From Pedobacter cryoconitis (GTDB lineage Bacteria > Bacteroidota > Bacteroidia > Sphingobacteriales > Sphingobacteriaceae), in contig NZ_QLLR01000043.1 of assembly GCF_003259615.1 (NCBI RefSeq), positions 1 to 35,694 of the forward strand: a DNA stretch of 35,694 nucleotides, in the 5' to 3' direction. The position numbers and the translations under genes were made by a program. Shown piece after piece: positions 24,305 through 32,812 of the stretch. Numbering within the stretch: the first letter of the stretch is position 1; each line of letters starts with the position of its first letter. The notes below the pieces were generated by a model. That model was given only the letters and a program-made list of their open reading frames with translations. It ran no database searches and was not told where the DNA came from.

Positions 24305-24361
24305 ATTGTCTGTTTTTTGTCTGAGAATCAGGTTTAGGTCACATTTTATTATTTCATAGGC

Positions 24362-24388
24362 ATATCGGGAAATTCCGATATACATTTG
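24362..24388 (+). promoter_or_regulatory. ArsR-type operator overlapping the -7 promoter element
   Basis: ATATCGG (24362-24368) and CCGATAT (24375-24381) form a palindrome with a 6-base spacer, the typical form of an ArsR-family operator. TACATTTG (24381-24388), a TAnnTTTG element, shares its first base with the right arm. A bound repressor would block the promoter. The ATG at 24393 lies four bases past the element, so the mRNA would be nearly leaderless. Confidence 0.7.
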
Positions 24389-24392
24389 TGTC

Positions 24393-24692
24393 ATGGATCA
24401 GGTAGAGGTATTTAAGGCATTGTCGAACAAGACAAGATTAATGATTTTGCAATGGCTGAAAGAGCCTGAATTAAATTTTCCCCCACAAGACCGGGATATG
24501 AAAGAGGTTGGCGTTTGCGTAGGTCAGATACAGTGTAAAGCACAATTGACGCAATCTACAATTTCTGAATACTTATCCGTTCTTCAAAGAACCGGACTGA
24601 TTGAATCTACCCGGATAGGACAGTGGACCTATTACAAAAGAAATGAGGCTGCATGCCTTGAACTTAAACAATTAATAGAAACTTCAATATAA
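24393..24692 (+). CDS. ArsR-family transcriptional regulator
   Basis: A 99-residue winged-helix regulator starting MDQVEVFKALSNKTRLMILQ, with recognition helix region AQLTQSTISEYLSVLQRTGL and wing IGQWTYYKRNE. Between helices lies an insertion with two cysteines (EVGVCVGQIQCKA), good candidates for sensing metals, electrophiles or oxidants. It is upstream of an old yellow enzyme with a 10-base gap and has a palindromic operator over its own promoter, so autorepression and induction by a reactive compound are likely. The effector is unknown. Confidence 0.92.
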   Translation: MDQVEVFKALSNKTRLMILQWLKEPELNFPPQDRDMKEVGVCVGQIQCKAQLTQSTISEYLSVLQRTGLIESTRIGQWTYYKRNEAACLELKQLIETSI

Positions 24693-24702
24693 TTAAATAG
24701 CT

Positions 24703-25803
24703 ATGAATACAGACAGTTTGTTCCAGCCCTTTAAGCTGAAAACATTGAACATGAAAAATAGATTGGTGATGGCACCAATGACACGGGCATTTTCACCAAA
24801 TGGCATACCCACAGCAGATGTTGCTGATTATTACCGTAAAAGAGCAGCTGGTGATGTTGGACTGATCTTGTCTGAAGGCACAGTGATTGACCGTCTTTCT
24901 TCGGCAAATGATCCAAGCATCCCTCATTTTTATGGAGAACAAGCATTGGCAGGATGGGATAAAGTAATTAAAGATGTCCATACAGCAGGTGGATTGATGG
25001 GGCCACAGATCTGGCATATGGGGATACAACCTGACCATAAATCTGGCTGGACTCCCTCTGTAGAATTTGAAGGGCCGTCAGGATTTGTTAGCCCTGGGCA
25101 GCAAAAAGGAAAGGCGATGACTGAAAGTGATATTGCAGATGCAATTTTATCCTACGGTCGTGCAGCAGCAGATGTTAAGAAGTTGGGTTTTGATACGGTA
25201 GAAATACACGGAGCGCATGGTTATCTGATTGATCAGTTTTTCTGGGATCAGCTGAACCATCGCACGGATAATTATGGCGGTAAAACAATCGCTGAAAGAA
25301 GCCGTTTTGCAGTCGAAGTAGTTAAAGAAGTGCGCAGACAGGTTGGTAATGATTTCGCGGTTATCCTTCGTTTATCGCAGTGGAAACCACAAGATTATAA
25401 TTATAAACTTGCTGCCAACCCAACAGAAATGGATAGCTGGTTAAATCCTATTGTGGATGCTGGTGTTGATATTCTGCACTGTTCACAACGTCGTTTCTGG
25501 GAACCTGAATTTGAAGGATCAGATCTGAACTTTGCAGGATGGGCTAAGAAAATTACTGGTGCGGCTACAATTACTGTAGGGTCAGTTGGTTTGAATGGCG
25601 ATTTCACTGCTGCTTTTGCTGGCGAGTCTTCACAGCCTAGTTCTCTGGATGAGCTGGTTAGAAGATTAGATAGAGGTGATTTCGACTTGCTAGCTGTTGG
25701 AAGACCTCTTTTAGCGGATCCTGAATGGGTACAAAAAATTCGTGACCATCGTGAAAATGAATTAAAAGGATTTACTGCTTCGGCACTTGCTGAACTGGTT
25801 TAA
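24703..25803 (+). CDS. Old yellow enzyme family alkene reductase (NADH:flavin oxidoreductase)
   Basis: A 366-residue FMN-dependent TIM-barrel reductase. Features include LFQPFKLKTLNMKNRLVMAP, MTRAFSPNG, the active-site segment DTVEIHGAHGYLIDQFFWDQ, LNHRTDNYGG, and the phosphate-binding end DFDLLAVGRPLLADPEWV. These enzymes reduce activated C=C bonds of unsaturated aldehydes, ketones and nitro compounds using NAD(P)H. Control by the adjacent Cys-containing ArsR gene suggests detoxification of electrophiles; the native substrate is unknown. Confidence 0.93.
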   Translation: MNTDSLFQPFKLKTLNMKNRLVMAPMTRAFSPNGIPTADVADYYRKRAAGDVGLILSEGTVIDRLSSANDPSIPHFYGEQALAGWDKVIKDVHTAGGLMGPQIWHMGIQPDHKSGWTPSVEFEGPSGFVSPGQQKGKAMTESDIADAILSYGRAAADVKKLGFDTVEIHGAHGYLIDQFFWDQLNHRTDNYGGKTIAERSRFAVEVVKEVRRQVGNDFAVILRLSQWKPQDYNYKLAANPTEMDSWLNPIVDAGVDILHCSQRRFWEPEFEGSDLNFAGWAKKITGAATITVGSVGLNGDFTAAFAGESSQPSSLDELVRRLDRGDFDLLAVGRPLLADPEWVQKIRDHRENELKGFTASALAELV

Positions 25804-25810
25804 TCGGCAG

Positions 25811-26170
25811 ATGCAATCGGCTGTAAAATTAAATATTTCGTCTGACCTGGAAGTTTCAGGTCAGGCGGATTCTGCATTAGAACAACTGCTGCTTCAAACG
25901 ATTAAGGAACATGCAGATCAGGTTGCTTACATGCTGCAGGCTTATCATGCGCGTGAAAAGGTTAGCAGGGTAACTGTCTTCCCTGGTAGTTTTTCCAGCA
26001 AGCTTAAACTAATAACAGTGCAGCTTCAGTATACACTGGAAGAATTTAGTGCTTGTAGTGCGATTGATACTTTAGCGCAGGAAAAGATGACGGTAACAGT
26101 TCATCTGGATGAAAAGTCAAGAGCGCTGGAGCTCATAGGGGAGTATTGGCCTGAACGGGATTCTGATTAG
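25811..26170 (+). CDS. Small cytoplasmic protein of unknown function in the ArsR-OYE operon
   Basis: A 119-residue soluble protein with no signal peptide or membrane segment. It is mixed alpha/beta in appearance (LEQLLLQTIKEHADQVAYML, SKLKLITVQLQYTLEEFSAC, KMTVTVHLDEKSRALELIGE). I recognise no family. ATG at 25811 lies 7 bases after the reductase stop; an upstream TTG at 25787 would overlap that gene and is less likely. Co-transcription with the reductase suggests a related role. Confidence 0.65.
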   Translation: MQSAVKLNISSDLEVSGQADSALEQLLLQTIKEHADQVAYMLQAYHAREKVSRVTVFPGSFSSKLKLITVQLQYTLEEFSACSAIDTLAQEKMTVTVHLDEKSRALELIGEYWPERDSD

Positions 26171-26191
26171 TCGTTACTAAAATAATAGTAT

Positions 26192-26230
26192 AAAAAAAGC
26201 AGGTGTCCATTGGAGACACCTGCTTTTTTT
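26192..26230. terminator. Bidirectional terminator between convergent genes
   Basis: A perfect 16-bp stem (26192-26207 with 26215-26230, core GCAGGTGTC / GACACCTGC) has a 7-base loop and A/T runs on both sides, so it gives a T-run on both strands. It serves the operon ending at 26170 and the minus-strand gene ending at 26250. Confidence 0.93.
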
Positions 26231-26249
26231 ATTGATTTAACTGTTCTGA

Positions 26250-27584
26250 TTAAAATAAAGAGAATTCAACTCTTCTGTTTTTCTGACGACCAGCAGCAGT
26301 TTTGTTAGATGCAATTGGTTGGTTTGGACCGTAACCTGTTGCTTCAATACGGGATGCGTTAGCACCTTGTGAAACTAAGTAAGTTTTGATCGCTTCAGCT
26401 CTGTCTTTAGATAGACGTAAGTTTAAAGCCATTGAACCTGTGTTATCAGTGTGACCAGCTAATTTCAAGCTAAAGTTTTTCTCTACTAATAAAGCTGCAA
26501 CTCTATTTAAAGTGTTGTAAGAAGTAGGACGGATAGTCGCTTTACTTAAATCAAATTCTAAGTTTCTGATAGCTTCATCAACAACTCTACGATCTTCAGC
26601 AGTAACGATTACTTTTTCTTTGATAATTTGTTTTGGTGTTTTTAAAGGACAACCAGCACCATCAACAGTTGTGTTTGCTGGAGTTCCAGGGCACTTGTCA
26701 AATTTGTTAGCTACACCATCACCATCTTCATCACCCATATCTTTAGCATATTGTTCCTGATCTCTCAGTCTGTTTTGCTCAGAAGTAGATAATGCTCTTC
26801 TTAACTCAGCACTTTCTGCTGCACTTTCTTCACGAACTGCTGCAATTGCACTGAAGTTTTGTAATTGAGAAGTTCCTCTTTTACCAAGGGCAATCTCAAC
26901 ACCAGCATGCGCATAAGTGAATTTGTCGTTAGCAGCACTTTGTACACCGTCAAAGTTGTTAGTTTTCATGAAGTTAACTGTGTAACCTAAATCAAGGTTA
27001 ACACCTTTTGATAAACCAACTTTAAAACCTGCTCCAACCGGGATAAACCAGTGCTCACCATAACCTGTGCTTCCAGCAGGAGTAGCAGTTGTTCCAACTA
27101 CATTAGTATTTGCACTTGAAGACATGTAACCAGCACCAGCTGTTAAGTAAGGTGAAAGTATAGTACGTTTGTGGTTTAAGCTCATGTTAGCAATAGTAAA
27201 GTTACCACTAACAGCTGCCGACCAGTCAATACGGGTTTCAAAACTAGTACCAGCTTGTGTAGTACCATCTGGGTTATTAGCTCTCAGACCTTTTACTTTA
27301 CCAGCAAGGAAGTCAGCCTGGATACCAAATCCAGGAAGAATTTGTTTCTTAATGTAACCTCCGTAACCCCAGCTTTCTTGAGGAGTACTAAAGTCACCAT
27401 TAGCTCTATTATTGAAAGGAGTGTAGTGCGTTAACATACCGCCATTCAGACCAATTGACCAGGTGCGGAAATCTTTTTTGTCAAAGCGTTTTGTTGAATC
27501 AGGATTAACGTCCTGAGCAAACAACGAGGTTGATAGTCCTACCAAGGATAGTATCAACGCTGATTTTGTAATTCTTGAGTTCAT
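26250..27584 (-). CDS. OmpA-family outer membrane protein with calcium-type repeats
   Basis: A 444-residue outer membrane protein. A signal peptide (MNSRITKSALILSLVGLSTS, cleaved after LFAQ) is followed by an OmpA-like beta-barrel (about 30-235), a thrombospondin type 3-like calcium motif (DEDGDGVANKFDKCPGTP, then GAGCPLK), and a C-terminal OmpA domain that binds peptidoglycan (LKLAGHTDNTGSMALNLRLS, RVEFSLF). Such proteins are major surface anchors in Bacteroidota. It is a single gene with an upstream region (27585-27720) containing CCAATT / AATTGG inverted arms at about 27655-27673. Structural role is sure; special function is not readable. Confidence 0.94.
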   Translation of the reverse strand: MNSRITKSALILSLVGLSTSLFAQDVNPDSTKRFDKKDFRTWSIGLNGGMLTHYTPFNNRANGDFSTPQESWGYGGYIKKQILPGFGIQADFLAGKVKGLRANNPDGTTQAGTSFETRIDWSAAVSGNFTIANMSLNHKRTILSPYLTAGAGYMSSSANTNVVGTTATPAGSTGYGEHWFIPVGAGFKVGLSKGVNLDLGYTVNFMKTNNFDGVQSAANDKFTYAHAGVEIALGKRGTSQLQNFSAIAAVREESAAESAELRRALSTSEQNRLRDQEQYAKDMGDEDGDGVANKFDKCPGTPANTTVDGAGCPLKTPKQIIKEKVIVTAEDRRVVDEAIRNLEFDLSKATIRPTSYNTLNRVAALLVEKNFSLKLAGHTDNTGSMALNLRLSKDRAEAIKTYLVSQGANASRIEATGYGPNQPIASNKTAAGRQKNRRVEFSLF

Positions 27585-27805
27585 CTTTATTTATAGTTAG
27601 ATATTAAATCATCAGTACTCTACTGAATAATTAGCCAACACGTAATAATCCTGCCAATTGAGATTTAATTGGGATTAGAAATATAGAATAAATTGATAAT
27701 GAGTAATTTACAAGGGAATTTGTTTTCTGAGTTAATACTGACTATTCTCTGTTGAAGTTCAATAAACTGTATAGTATTTGCTACAAAACGGTTGTTTTCT
27801 ATAAA

Positions 27806-29191
27806 TTATAGTTCAAATACTTCACCTTTTTCTGGTATGGCCACAGTATATCCAGTGTCTGTTATTGCAGCAGCTAAACTCTCCAGACTTTTACTTTCAC
27901 CATGAACAAGAAATACTTTTTTGAGTTTTTCTGGATGTTGTTGTTTCACTGTATTTAACAGATCCTCGTGATCTCCATGTCCGCTCAGTAAATCTGTTTG
28001 TTTGATTGTTGCAAAAACAGATAGCTCACGGTGGCGTAAACGGACAATAGGATCTCCTCTTAACAGTCTGTTTCCTAAAGTTCCTTTAGCACAATAGCCT
28101 ATAAACAGGATCGTGCAATAGTAATTTTGGATATTGTGGTATAAATGATCCTGTATCCTTCCGCCTTCCAGCATCCCTGCCGAAGAGATAATAATACAAG
28201 GTTCATGGTAATTCGAGATCGAAATACTCTCTCTTTTGTCCTGTACATAGGAAAGTTCCTCAAATTCAAACTCGTCACCTTTACGTTTGTAAAAATCCTG
28301 AGATTCTTCATTGAGTAAATGATGGTGCTTGCGGTAAACATCTGTCGCAAAACTGGCCAGCGGGCTATCTACAAATATCTTTACAGGTGGAAGCAGGCCT
28401 TCGCTGAATATTTTATTGAGTGAATAAACCAGTGCCTGCGTTCTGCCTATGCTAAAAGCCGGAATGATTAAACGACCTGGAAATTTAACACAGGTTTCAT
28501 TGATCGTTTCTACCAGTTTCTGTTCAATTGTGGTGTCTTTACTGTGAAGTCTGCCACCATAAGTAGATTCAGATACTAAATAATCAACCTCGGGAATCGG
28601 CTGCGGATCAACCAATACCGGATAATTCTTACGGCCGATGTCTCCGGTAAATGCGATTCTCTTTTCCTGCCCGTCTTCCAGAATGTTTAATACAACGGCC
28701 GCTGCACCTAACAAATGGCCTACAGGAATAAAGCGCAGGGTAATACCTTCTTTAATGGTAAAATCTTTATCGAAGGCAATCGTTACAAACCGATCTACAG
28801 TATCCATCACATGTTTGTGCAGATAAAGTGGTTTAGGGCCTGATGCTGCCCTTTTGCCTCTTCCCCTTTTAGTCTGTTTACTTAAAAATATATTTACAGA
28901 GTCCATTAACAGGAGTTCTGTTAAATCTGCTGTAGGCGGTGTACATAAAATCTGACCATTAAAGCCCATTCTTAATAGCGTGGGTAAATTTCCGGAATGG
29001 TCAATATGGGCATGCGTTAAAATAACGACATCTATTGAAGCCGGATCAAAGGGGAAATACTGATTTTCTTCCTGATAAGTTTCTTTTTCATAATCAAGTC
29101 CGCAATCTATAAGTATACTATAATTGTGTGATTGAAGCAGGTGCATACTGCCTGTTACCTGTTTCGCTGCTCCCCAAATCGTTAATTTCAT
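27806..29191 (-). CDS. Beta-CASP metallo-beta-lactamase nuclease (CPSF-like)
   Basis: A 461-residue cytoplasmic MBL-fold enzyme. The zinc motif is LTHAHIDHSGNLP (His60, His62, Asp64, His65). Further signatures are GHLLGAAAV, FTGDIGRKNYPV, SESTYGGRLH, the beta-CASP segment FPGRLIIPAFSIGRTQAL, SAGMLEGGRIQDHL and the C-terminal SGHGDHEDLL and FLVHGE. The family consists of RNA (or DNA) endo/exonucleases related to CPSF-73. The expected role is RNA processing, with no specific substrate evident. It stands alone with about 220 bases on each side in which I see no gene. Confidence 0.92.
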   Translation of the reverse strand: MKLTIWGAAKQVTGSMHLLQSHNYSILIDCGLDYEKETYQEENQYFPFDPASIDVVILTHAHIDHSGNLPTLLRMGFNGQILCTPPTADLTELLLMDSVNIFLSKQTKRGRGKRAASGPKPLYLHKHVMDTVDRFVTIAFDKDFTIKEGITLRFIPVGHLLGAAAVVLNILEDGQEKRIAFTGDIGRKNYPVLVDPQPIPEVDYLVSESTYGGRLHSKDTTIEQKLVETINETCVKFPGRLIIPAFSIGRTQALVYSLNKIFSEGLLPPVKIFVDSPLASFATDVYRKHHHLLNEESQDFYKRKGDEFEFEELSYVQDKRESISISNYHEPCIIISSAGMLEGGRIQDHLYHNIQNYYCTILFIGYCAKGTLGNRLLRGDPIVRLRHRELSVFATIKQTDLLSGHGDHEDLLNTVKQQHPEKLKKVFLVHGESKSLESLAAAITDTGYTVAIPEKGEVFEL

Positions 29192-29414
29192 GTTCGTATA
29201 TATTTTCCCGCAATCTTAGGGCTTGTTTAAAACATCTATAATAGAAGATAAACAATTTTAATTGCAAAAGCCCGGATTCTTTCAGCTTAAAAAGAATAAA
29301 AAGATTAGCAATATATCATTTTAAAAGGTAAACACCATCAATTTTTCGTCTCATCAAGTTGATAAGATCTTATTGTTTTGATTTAGAGAACTGTATGTTA
29401 CATTATATATTTGC

Positions 29415-30230
29415 TCAAACCAGACTATGGAGTGTGATTTTAAATTCATAATTGAGCTTTTCAGCTATATATATACTATGTACTGATTTCCAGTTGAGCA
29501 GTTCGTCTTTGAACTGAGGAATTGCTAAACCTGACCTCTCAGCTGCGGCAGTATAGAATATTGACCGGGTTGGATGATCTGCAGCACACGCATTGAAAGT
29601 ATAACCAAAAGCTTGCTTTTGAATGATGCTCAGCGTTAAACCGATACAATCTGTAAGATGAATCAGATTTACGGGGGCATTTCCATTCGGTATAGCTGAT
29701 TTACCTGCAAAGAATCTTCCCGGATCTCTGCCGGGGCCTATTAATCCGCCAAACCTGAGTATGGTAGTTGTATAATCAGCACTTGCTGTTAAAGTTTGTT
29801 CTGCTGCTAAAATTGCTTTGCCAGATTCTGTTTCGGGGTTTGGAATAGTATGTTCATCGACCTGCTGGTTATCATCACCATATACAGAAGTTGCGCTGAT
29901 AAAAATAACCTGCTTAACATTGCCAATTATTGCTGCCGCTGCTATTTTTTGGATCTTTGATAAAAAGGTATGTTGTTCCGCTGTACTTCTCTTTGGAGGA
30001 ATGCTTATAATTAATAGCTCACAGTCGAAAAATTCATGATCAACTCTGTTTTCTTCTTCGGTGAAATTTATAAGATAGGGGAGGATTCCAGCTTGTTGTA
30101 AACTTTCTAATTTATCTGGAGTAGTTGTCGAACCTTTTACGATATAACCGTTTTTTATCAATTCTTTGGCAAGTTCGAGTCCGTACCAACCACATCCCAA
30201 TATGCTGATTTTGTTATTTAATGAATACAT
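29415..30230 (-). CDS. NAD(P)-binding atypical SDR / epimerase-like protein
   Basis: A 271-residue Rossmann protein: ISILGCGWYGLELAKELIKN at the N-terminus, ELLIISIPPKRS, VIFISATSVYGDDNQQVDEH, TTILRFGGLIGPGRDPGRFF, and VNLIHLTDCIGLTLSIIQ. It resembles YeeZ-type atypical SDR/NAD-dependent epimerases. Substrate unknown. Short inverted arms (ATACTAAT 30233-30240 / ATTAGTAT 30263-30270) lie just upstream of its start. Confidence 0.85.
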   Translation of the reverse strand: MYSLNNKISILGCGWYGLELAKELIKNGYIVKGSTTTPDKLESLQQAGILPYLINFTEEENRVDHEFFDCELLIISIPPKRSTAEQHTFLSKIQKIAAAAIIGNVKQVIFISATSVYGDDNQQVDEHTIPNPETESGKAILAAEQTLTASADYTTTILRFGGLIGPGRDPGRFFAGKSAIPNGNAPVNLIHLTDCIGLTLSIIQKQAFGYTFNACAADHPTRSIFYTAAAERSGLAIPQFKDELLNWKSVHSIYIAEKLNYEFKITLHSLV

Positions 30231-30287
30231 TGATACTAATTTTTATAGTCGGCAGGTTTTGTATTAGTATAAGTGATAATTATAAAA

Positions 30288-30320
30288 AAAAAGGGGTAAT
30301 GCAAAGCATCACCCCTTTTT
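30288..30320 (-). terminator. Terminator of the cold-shock gene
   Basis: AAAAAGGGGTAATGC (30288-30302) pairs with GCATCACCCCTTTTT (30306-30320), with one A-C mismatch and an AAA loop. On the minus strand a long T-run follows, so it ends the cold-shock transcript. Confidence 0.88.
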
Positions 30321-30337
30321 AAATTTTAACGAATTTC

Positions 30338-30544
30338 TTAAAGAACAGTTACATTTGAAGCCTCAGGGCCTTTTTTACCGTCATTCAATTCGAATTCTAC
30401 ATTGTCACCTTCATTCAATTCTCTGAATGAATCTCCTGCAATCGCAGAAAAATGTACGAAAATATCTTTTCCTCCATCTTCTGGAGTTATAAAACCAAAC
30501 CCTTTTGCAGAATTAAACCATTTAACTTTTCCTGTTGTACGCAT
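30338..30544 (-). CDS. CspA-family cold-shock protein
   Basis: A 68-residue single cold-shock domain: GKVKWFNSAKGFGFITPEDG carries RNP1 (KGFGFI), DIFVHFSAI carries RNP2, and the protein ends GPEASNVTVL. It binds single-stranded nucleic acid and acts as RNA chaperone, needed at low temperature or as a general growth protein. The 144-base region upstream (30545-30688) is AT-rich and could hold its leader and the divergent promoter of the next gene. Confidence 0.96.
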   Translation of the reverse strand: MRTTGKVKWFNSAKGFGFITPEDGGKDIFVHFSAIAGDSFRELNEGDNVEFELNDGKKGPEASNVTVL

Positions 30545-30688
30545 ATTAATGTTATAAATTTCGCTGTGAAAATAATCAATTGAATACTAATATCCAAAAT
30601 CTTAATTGCTTATTGTATTCATTTTACATGAATTGAATAAAACCGGTGTGTATTGTTTTTGTTGTTAGAAATATAAAAGATTAATATT

Positions 30689-30946
30689 ATGATAAATTCA
30701 GGATCAAAAGCAGACAAAACTAAAACCGGTCAGGTAAATAAGGTTAAAGCAGCAGACACACCCGAAGATTTGGAAAAGTACCGGGAAGCAGACAATTTAG
30801 GGTTGGATGCAGATGGTTCTTCTGTGAATCCTGGAAGAACTAATTATAACAATGATAATGACCGGATCTCTCATAATCCGGATGGAGAGGATGATAGCCA
30901 TGATACAAGAGAATCACCCGGCAATTCTCCTTTAATGGATAAATAA
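30689..30946 (+). CDS. Small hydrophilic, probably disordered protein
   Basis: An 85-residue protein rich in Asp, Asn, Gly, Lys and Ser with no hydrophobic core, signal peptide or cysteine (for example TGQVNKVKAADTPEDLEKYR, GRTNYNNDNDRISHNPDGED). It looks intrinsically disordered, like small stress- or desiccation-associated proteins of soil Bacteroidota, but I recognise no family. Codon use and spacing look normal for a gene. Function unknown. Confidence 0.6.
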   Translation: MINSGSKADKTKTGQVNKVKAADTPEDLEKYREADNLGLDADGSSVNPGRTNYNNDNDRISHNPDGEDDSHDTRESPGNSPLMDK

Positions 30947-31058
30947 GGCATGTTTAAATAAGTTTTAAGAGTTATTGTAACAGGAATATTAATCTTGGCA
31001 TCATTTTAGCAAATAGTTAATAGACTTTAATATCTAATACAACTAAAAAAAACACAAG

Positions 31059-31538
31059 ATGAAAAATACGTTCGCAATATTAGGTATAGCACTTGCTTTT
31101 ACAGCATGTACTAATGCCAAAAAAGAAGAAGCAATTAAAGTAGCTACGATCAAGGCTGTGAAAGACAGTATGAGATTAGATAGCTTCAGAAAAGCAGATG
31201 TTGCCGAAAAACAACAGGCAGCTAAGATACAAGAGGAAAAAAGAGTTTTAATGCTGGCTTCTGCCAAAGCTGCTGAAAATGCTCCTGCTGCTACGATGGC
31301 TTCGCCACGCAGTCACTCTGTTGATCACCAAACAACTACAACAACTAAAAAGAAAGGTTGGAGCAGTGCAGCGTTAGGAACTGTTATTGGTGCTGGTGCA
31401 GGTGGATTAGGTGGTGCGCTTATCGATAAGAAAAAAGGCAGAGGTGCTATTATCGGTGGTGTAGCGGGTGCTGGTGCCGGTTATTTGATCGGTCGTGGAC
31501 AAGATAGAAAATCGGGTAGGGTTCAACCTAAAAACTAG
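31059..31538 (+). CDS. Glycine-zipper lipoprotein-like envelope protein
   Basis: A 159-residue protein. The N-terminus MKNTFAILGIALAFTACTNA has a lipobox-like end (FTAC17). A charged helical section follows (VKDSMRLDSFRKADVAEKQQ), then a YMGG-like glycine zipper (LGTVIGAGAGGLGGALIDKK, GAIIGGVAGAGAGYLIGRGQ) and a basic tail. Glycine-zipper lipoproteins associate with outer membranes and often respond to envelope stress. Specific function unknown. Confidence 0.82.
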   Translation: MKNTFAILGIALAFTACTNAKKEEAIKVATIKAVKDSMRLDSFRKADVAEKQQAAKIQEEKRVLMLASAKAAENAPAATMASPRSHSVDHQTTTTTKKKGWSSAALGTVIGAGAGGLGGALIDKKKGRGAIIGGVAGAGAGYLIGRGQDRKSGRVQPKN

Positions 31539-31576
31539 GTTTACACCGGTATCTGTTTGATAACATATTCTTGATT

Positions 31577-31607
31577 GACCAATCTTAAATTTAATTTAAG
31601 ATTGGTC
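31577..31607 (+). terminator. Palindromic hairpin behind the glycine-zipper gene
   Basis: GACCAATCTTAAATT and AATTTAAGATTGGTC are perfect 15-base arms around one central T, followed by a short TTTAAAA. It is likely part of a tandem terminator with 31612-31659. Confidence 0.75.
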
Positions 31608-31611
31608 TTTA

Positions 31612-31659
31612 AAATAAAAAAGCCTGATTTATTATATAATAAATCAGGCTTTTTTATTT
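31612..31659. terminator. Bidirectional terminator with 23-bp stem
   Basis: Perfect 23-base arms (31612-31634 and 31637-31659, core GCCTGATTTATTA / TAATAAATCAGGC) enclose a TA loop, with A/T runs at both ends. It separates the convergent genes at 31059 and 31658; the stop codon of the latter touches the stem. Confidence 0.92.
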
Positions 31660-31855
31660 ATTTCTTTTCAGGTGCTTTTTCTGGAGGTGTAGATACAATT
31701 TCACCGTATTCATTTACGTATGCCATCATACTTTCCAAATCGCCGCCTGTTGAATTTTGCTTGCGTTCTTCTTTGCGTTGCTCTTTATCTTCTTTTTTCT
31801 TCTGCCTGTTTTTTTCTAGTTGCTTCTTCATGAAGGTCGCCTGAGACTTAGCCAT
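31658..31855 (-). CDS. Small basic protein conserved in Bacteroidota
   Basis: A 65-residue, very charged protein: a lysine/arginine-rich helix (MKKQLEKNRQKKKEDKEQRK) is followed by a conserved-looking tail (GGDLESMMAYVNEYGEIVST, then PP). Similar short proteins occur widely in Bacteroidota, often close to cold-shock genes, as here. A nucleic acid or ribosome contact is plausible from the charge but not shown. A good promoter lies about 210 bases upstream, giving a long leader. Confidence 0.78.
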   Translation of the reverse strand: MAKSQATFMKKQLEKNRQKKKEDKEQRKEERKQNSTGGDLESMMAYVNEYGEIVSTPPEKAPEKK

Positions 31856-32058
31856 AAATTTCCGTATTTAGTTAAAAAATAACTCTTCTCTGCTGTTACT
31901 TGTTAAGGCGTTCCATAAACAATATAGTACTGGATCGATCTAGCCCGAATAAAACTTAAATTCCCGGGCAACAACGGTAGGGGAGCCAGGAGAAATTGAA
32001 TCTAATCAAATGGATTGATTAGCAAGTAAGTATTAAGAGAGTTTGAGTTTATACTCCG
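31856..32058 (-). promoter_or_regulatory. Long 5' leader of the small basic protein gene
   Basis: If transcription starts near 32058-32062, the mRNA has about 200 untranslated bases. They contain a stem (CTAATCA / TGATTAG, 32002-32022) and GC-rich pairing segments (CCCGGG near 31960-31966). Long leaders are typical of cold-responsive genes. No known riboswitch was recognised. Confidence 0.45.
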
Positions 32059-32065
32059 TTCTACG

Positions 32066-32095
32066 CAAATATACACAAAATAATTTATTTACAAA
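32066..32095 (-). promoter_or_regulatory. Promoter with -7 and -33 elements for the small basic protein gene
   Basis: On the minus strand TATATTTG (32066-32073) matches the -7 consensus and TTTG (32092-32095) the -33 element, with an 18-base spacer. This is the most complete Bacteroidota promoter in the window. Confidence 0.65.
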
Positions 32096-32099
32096 AGCC

Positions 32100-32812
32100 G
32101 AAGCTGAATATGTATTGATCTGTTTGCGTAAGATTCCTTGAACTGTCTATGGGATATGGGGAATTATTCTTTTAAGGAGTAATAGTATTGTGTGATATTT
32201 CTTTAGTGTAGCAGGATTAATATAAAGCGTAATTATAAAAAAGAGAATAGTATTCTTTTAAATCTTATTTAATATTGTTGTTAGGTAATTAATAATTATT
32301 TGGATTACATATTTCCTTTTACGGTTAATTTTTTCAGATTGAGTATCATTATTAATATGTGTATTATATTCCCCGTATTGGGGAGTTGTTACTCGTTTGA
32401 CGTTTTGTTCTTGTTTGTTTAACCTTCTCACTTTTGATTATATCGCTATTATTTGTATGAAAGTGTGTGCCTATTAATACGTCTCTGTGTGTTGTTTAAT
32501 ACGATTTAATAATGTAATTATTCAATAATGATTCCTTGAAGGAGTGTTTATTTTATCATATATGCCTTTAATTGTGTTTTTTGGCACAAAAATTATTAAA
32601 AGGGAATTTTGTGGAGTAAAAATTTGGATAATAGTATTAATTGTGCCTATTTTGTGGGTATAAATTGTATAATTAACTAATGTGAAATATTGATTCTTAG
32701 ATAATTAGGATTTTTAACTTTCAGAGTTTGTGTCATATTAACGATAAACTTTGAAATATTTTTCGCATTGGTGATTGGCAATTTTTGATAACTATCTACG
32801 CTATCGCCTCCT
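32100..32812. other. AT-rich intergenic region without recognised genes
   Basis: Some 700 bases, strongly AT-rich, with stops in all frames and no RNA gene I recognise. A small hairpin (CCCC-GTATT-GGGG, about 32371-32383) is present. It probably holds the promoter and leader of the adhesin gene starting at 32813, but no clear TAnnTTTG element was found close to that start. Confidence 0.5.

Noticed and set aside
31575..31844. Plus-strand open frame over 31575-31844
   Set aside because: It spans two terminators and lies antisense to the small basic protein gene; the encoded Ser/Phe-rich peptide is an artefact.
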